From NCBI RefSeq assembly GCF_900240305.1, contig NZ_LT964854.1, positions 1,674,001 to 1,738,000 of the forward strand: DNA of 64,000 nt. The letters run 5' to 3'. Made by a program: the position numbers and the translations under genes. A model generated the notes under the pieces. The model was not told the DNA's origin, did no database searches, and saw nothing but the letters and a program-made list of their open reading frames with translations. How positions within the stretch are numbered: the first letter of the stretch is position 1; every line of letters starts with the position of its first letter. Below, piece by piece: positions 61,816-64,000 of this stretch. Source of the stretch: Ottowia massiliensis. Lineage in GTDB: Bacteria > Pseudomonadota > Gammaproteobacteria > Burkholderiales > Burkholderiaceae_C.

Positions 61816-62748
61816 ATGAAGTCTTCCGCCGTCTCGTGGGTTGAAGTGGTCCGGCTGCGAACCCTGCCTGCATCCATTGCGCCTGTTTTGCTGGGAACGG
61901 GCATTGCCTTTGCGCTGGGCGCGGCCTCGTGGGCGCGCGCGCTGCTGGCGGCGGGCGTGGCGCTGGCCCTGCAAATTGGCTGCAACATCGCCAACGACTA
62001 TTTCGACGGCCTGCGCGGCGTGGATGACGTGCGCTGCGGCCCGCCACGGCTGACGGCTTCGGGCGCCGTTGCGCCCGCTGCGGTGATGGCGCTGGCGCTG
62101 GCCAGCTTCGCCGTGGCCGTGGCGCTGGGGCTGGCGCTGCTGGCGCTGTGCGGGCAGTGGTGGATGCTGGGCCTGGGGGCGGCGGCCATTGCGGCGGCGT
62201 GGTTTTACACGGGCGGCCCGCGCCCTTACGGCTATCGCGGGCTGGGCGAGGTGTTCGTGTTTCTTTTTTTCGGGCTGATGGCCACTTGCGGCACCACGTA
62301 CGTGCAGGCCGGGCGCGTGCCGCTGTGGGGCTGGGTGGCTGGCGCGGGCGTGGGGCTGATTGCCTGTGCGCTGCTGATGGTGAACAACCTGCGCGATATC
62401 CACACCGATCCCGTTCACGGCAAGATCACGCTGGCCGTGCGCCTGGGCGAGCGGCGCGCGCGGCAGGCGTTCATGATTTTGCTGATCGCCCCGTGTCTGC
62501 TGGGCTTGCTGGCCCTGGCGGGCGCTGGCGCGGAGGTGGCGCCTTTTTTTCCGCGCCCCGGCATGGCGCTGCTCATGGCGGCGCTGCTGGCGCTGTGGGG
62601 GCTGATGGTGCGCCGCGCGGGCCGGCCGGTGCTGCGCCTGGCCATTGGGCGCGAGCTGGCGCCTTCGCTGCGCGATGCCGGTCTGTACGAGCTGCTCTAC
62701 AGCCTGAGCCTGACGGGCGCGCTGGTGGCGCTGGTGGCGCTGGTTTGA
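61816..62748 (+). CDS. menA: UbiA-family prenyltransferase, MenA-like (1,4-dihydroxy-2-naphthoate polyprenyltransferase)
   Basis: 310-residue polytopic enzyme, nine hydrophobic helices. The first Asp-rich motif is NIANDYFDGLRGVDD (the Mg/prenyl-diphosphate site) followed by RCGPPRLTASG; the second is NNLRDIHTDPVHGKITLAVRLG. Both match MenA in layout. MenA implies menaquinone synthesis, which is less common in aerobic betaproteobacteria, so a related aromatic prenyltransferase remains possible. No other men genes are in the window. Confidence 0.82.
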   Translation: MKSSAVSWVEVVRLRTLPASIAPVLLGTGIAFALGAASWARALLAAGVALALQIGCNIANDYFDGLRGVDDVRCGPPRLTASGAVAPAAVMALALASFAVAVALGLALLALCGQWWMLGLGAAAIAAAWFYTGGPRPYGYRGLGEVFVFLFFGLMATCGTTYVQAGRVPLWGWVAGAGVGLIACALLMVNNLRDIHTDPVHGKITLAVRLGERRARQAFMILLIAPCLLGLLALAGAGAEVAPFFPRPGMALLMAALLALWGLMVRRAGRPVLRLAIGRELAPSLRDAGLYELLYSLSLTGALVALVALV

Positions 62749-63165
62749 GGCGGGCCGCCTGGAGCGCCGAAAGCTTCCTTGCGGCAGTGATGGCTGCGCC
62801 TGCCGCGCTGTTCTTTCCAGCCGGGGAGCCGTGCGGATGGGGCAGGGCCTGCGGGCCGCCCCAGCCTGCTGGTGCGCATCAGAGTGGTTCATAAAAAAAG
62901 GAGCGGATTCAGGGTGCCGAAAACCCGCTTTGCGCTGGTTCCACTGGGACGTATTGCTATGAATAGGATAGCTAAATAAGCCGGTCTGTCCGGCCCGCCG
63001 TGTTCGCGCCCGCGTTTCGTGCCTGCGTTTCGCGCCCGCGCGGCGCACTCTGCCGGGGCGCGAGCTTGCAGGCGCGGTCTCCGGGGGGGCAGGTGTGCAA
63101 TCCGTCACAATCCACATGCAAGCGGCGCGCGTTTTGTGTCGCCATTTTTTTCAGGAGTTCAAGCA
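62749..63165. other. Intergenic region menA-sstT
   Basis: Holds one family A copy (62892-62979), then a GC-rich stretch with GCCCGC-type iterations near 62996-63050, then the sstT leader with CAGGAG before its ATG. No gene. Confidence 0.5.
62892..62979 (+). repeat. Family A repeat, copy 20
   Basis: AAAAAAGGAGCGGATTCAGG, GAAAACCCGC, TTTGCGCTGGTTCCACTGGG, ACGTATTGCTATGAATAGG, ATAGCTAAATA. Downstream of menA, same sense. Confidence 0.85.
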
Positions 63166-64000
63166 ATGGAGAAACAAGGTTTCATCGCCCGGCTGGACCG
63201 GCTGGGGCTGGTGATGCAGATCGTCATCGGCCTGGCGGCGGGCGTTTTGGTGGGCGCTGTGGCGCACAACGCCCTGCCGGCCGATCCGGACGTGGCTGCG
63301 CCGCAGTTCGTGACCCTGGTGGGCGAGCTGGGCAAGCTGCTGGGCGGGCTGTTCGTAGGCGCGCTCAAGGCGGCGGCGCCGGTGATGGTGTTTGTGCTGG
63401 TGCTCTCGGCGGTTTCGCAGCACCGCAAGGGCAATCCGACCAACATCCGCCCCATTCTGGCGCTGTATCTGGTGGGCACGTTCGCGGCCGCGCTGGTGGC
63501 CGTGGCGGCCAGTTTCGCCTTTCCGTCCACGCTTTCGTTCAAGGGCGTGGAGGCGGCCCAGAAGGTGGCGCCCGGCGGCATTGCCGAGGTGCTGCGCAAC
63601 CTGCTGATGAACCTGGTGGCCAACCCGGTGCAGGCGGTTTCTTCGGGCAACTACATCGGCATTCTGGGCTGGGCCGTGCTGCTGGGCATTTCGCTGCGCC
63701 ATGCCGCAGACGGCACGCGGGCCATGCTGGCCGATCTGGCCGAGGCCGTCTCCAGCGTGGTGCGCTGGATCATCCGCTTTGCGCCGCTGGGCATCTTCGG
63801 GCTGGTGCTCACCACCATCGTGGTGGAAGGTTTCAAGGGCATTTACCAATACATCCACCTGCTGGCCGTGCTGCTGGGGGCGATGGCCGTGGTGGCGCTG
63901 GTGGTCAATCCGCTGCTGGTGTTTTCGCAAACGCGGCGCAACCCCTTCCCGCTGGTGTTCACCTGCCTGCGCGAAAGCGGCGTGACGGCTTTTTTCACCC
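63166..64000 (+). CDS. sstT: Serine/threonine:sodium symporter SstT (5' part, runs off the window)
   Basis: The first 278 codons of a DAACS-family transporter. RLGLVMQIVIGLAAGVLVG opens the first helix; LGGLFVGALKAAAPVMVFVLVLSAVSQHRKGNPTNIRPILALYLVGTF and PGGIAEVLRNLLMNLVANPVQAV are typical SstT stretches; RFAPLGIFGLVLTTI is the next conserved helix. The remaining 130 or so residues, with the substrate-binding helical hairpin 2, lie beyond position 64000. CAGGAG precedes the ATG by 8 bases. Confidence 0.93.
   Translation, partial: MEKQGFIARLDRLGLVMQIVIGLAAGVLVGAVAHNALPADPDVAAPQFVTLVGELGKLLGGLFVGALKAAAPVMVFVLVLSAVSQHRKGNPTNIRPILALYLVGTFAAALVAVAASFAFPSTLSFKGVEAAQKVAPGGIAEVLRNLLMNLVANPVQAVSSGNYIGILGWAVLLGISLRHAADGTRAMLADLAEAVSSVVRWIIRFAPLGIFGLVLTTIVVEGFKGIYQYIHLLAVLLGAMAVVALVVNPLLVFSQTRRNPFPLVFTCLRESGVTAFFT

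Overview
The window is a 64 kb piece of a GC-rich betaproteobacterial chromosome, most likely Burkholderiales/Comamonadaceae (Ottowia- or Acidovorax-like). The grounds are the fur|bamE-dapB arrangement, a single-polypeptide MurE-MurF fusion, the dnaA-dnaN-gyrB | rpmH-rnpA-yidD-yidC origin neighbourhood, a complete dcw cluster, and PEP/IPTL-CTERM-like tails on two exported proteins. A small low-GC island near 52.2-52.9 kb carries an element that, from memory, resembles a Neisseriaceae intergenic repeat, which hints at a host-associated (perhaps oral) organism.

Layout. 0.3-4.6 kb: fur, divergent from bamE-dapB, then a TrkH potassium transporter and a TetR/CerR regulator. 4.9-8.8 kb: a large beta-helix lipoprotein and a CTERM-tailed secreted protein. 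9.1-13.7 kb: glyQ (without its usual partner glyS), a secreted protein with an exactly repeated four-cysteine module, and a CopA-type ATPase. 14.5-23.1 kb: the origin region, with gyrB, dnaN and dnaA leftward and rpmH, rnpA, yidD and yidC rightward. 23.8-42.4 kb: the leftward dcw cluster mraZ-rsmH-ftsL-ftsI-murEF-mraY-murD-ftsW-murG-murC-ddl-ftsQ-ftsA-ftsZ, then lpxC; most neighbours overlap by 4 bases and several use GTG or TTG starts. 42.8-47.9 kb: dgt, lapA-lapB, rdgC and a methyltransferase.

48-54 kb is a degraded accessory zone. It holds an MFS transporter remnant, a von Willebrand A protein with an upstream partial duplicate, and a dead TonB receptor / AraC regulator pair. The receptor is split by a roughly 160-bp terminal-inverted-repeat element and lacks its barrel; the regulator is split by the low-GC island. 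Two single N bases mark assembly joins: removing the first restores the VWA reading frame, and the second sits inside a 137-bp near-duplicate in the regulator. 54.7-64 kb: nagZ, smc, an ABC ATPase divergent from tesA, a menA-like prenyltransferase and a partial sstT.

The most unusual signal is not a gene. Two families of short dispersed repeats sit at almost every junction between gene blocks. Family A (about 80-90 bp, some 20 copies) has a conserved end, a hairpin whose stem sequence differs between copies while pairing is kept, a conserved core around CACTAGGAC, and a second end carrying an AAGGAGC-like motif. Family B (about 140-160 bp) is MITE-like, with roughly 40-bp imperfect inverted termini. 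Several expected gene neighbours (glyS after glyQ, mnmE after yidC, zipA/ligA after smc) are missing exactly where these repeats lie. This suggests that the repeats mark, or caused, extensive rearrangement. The linker of the MurE-MurF fusion itself looks partly like family A sequence.
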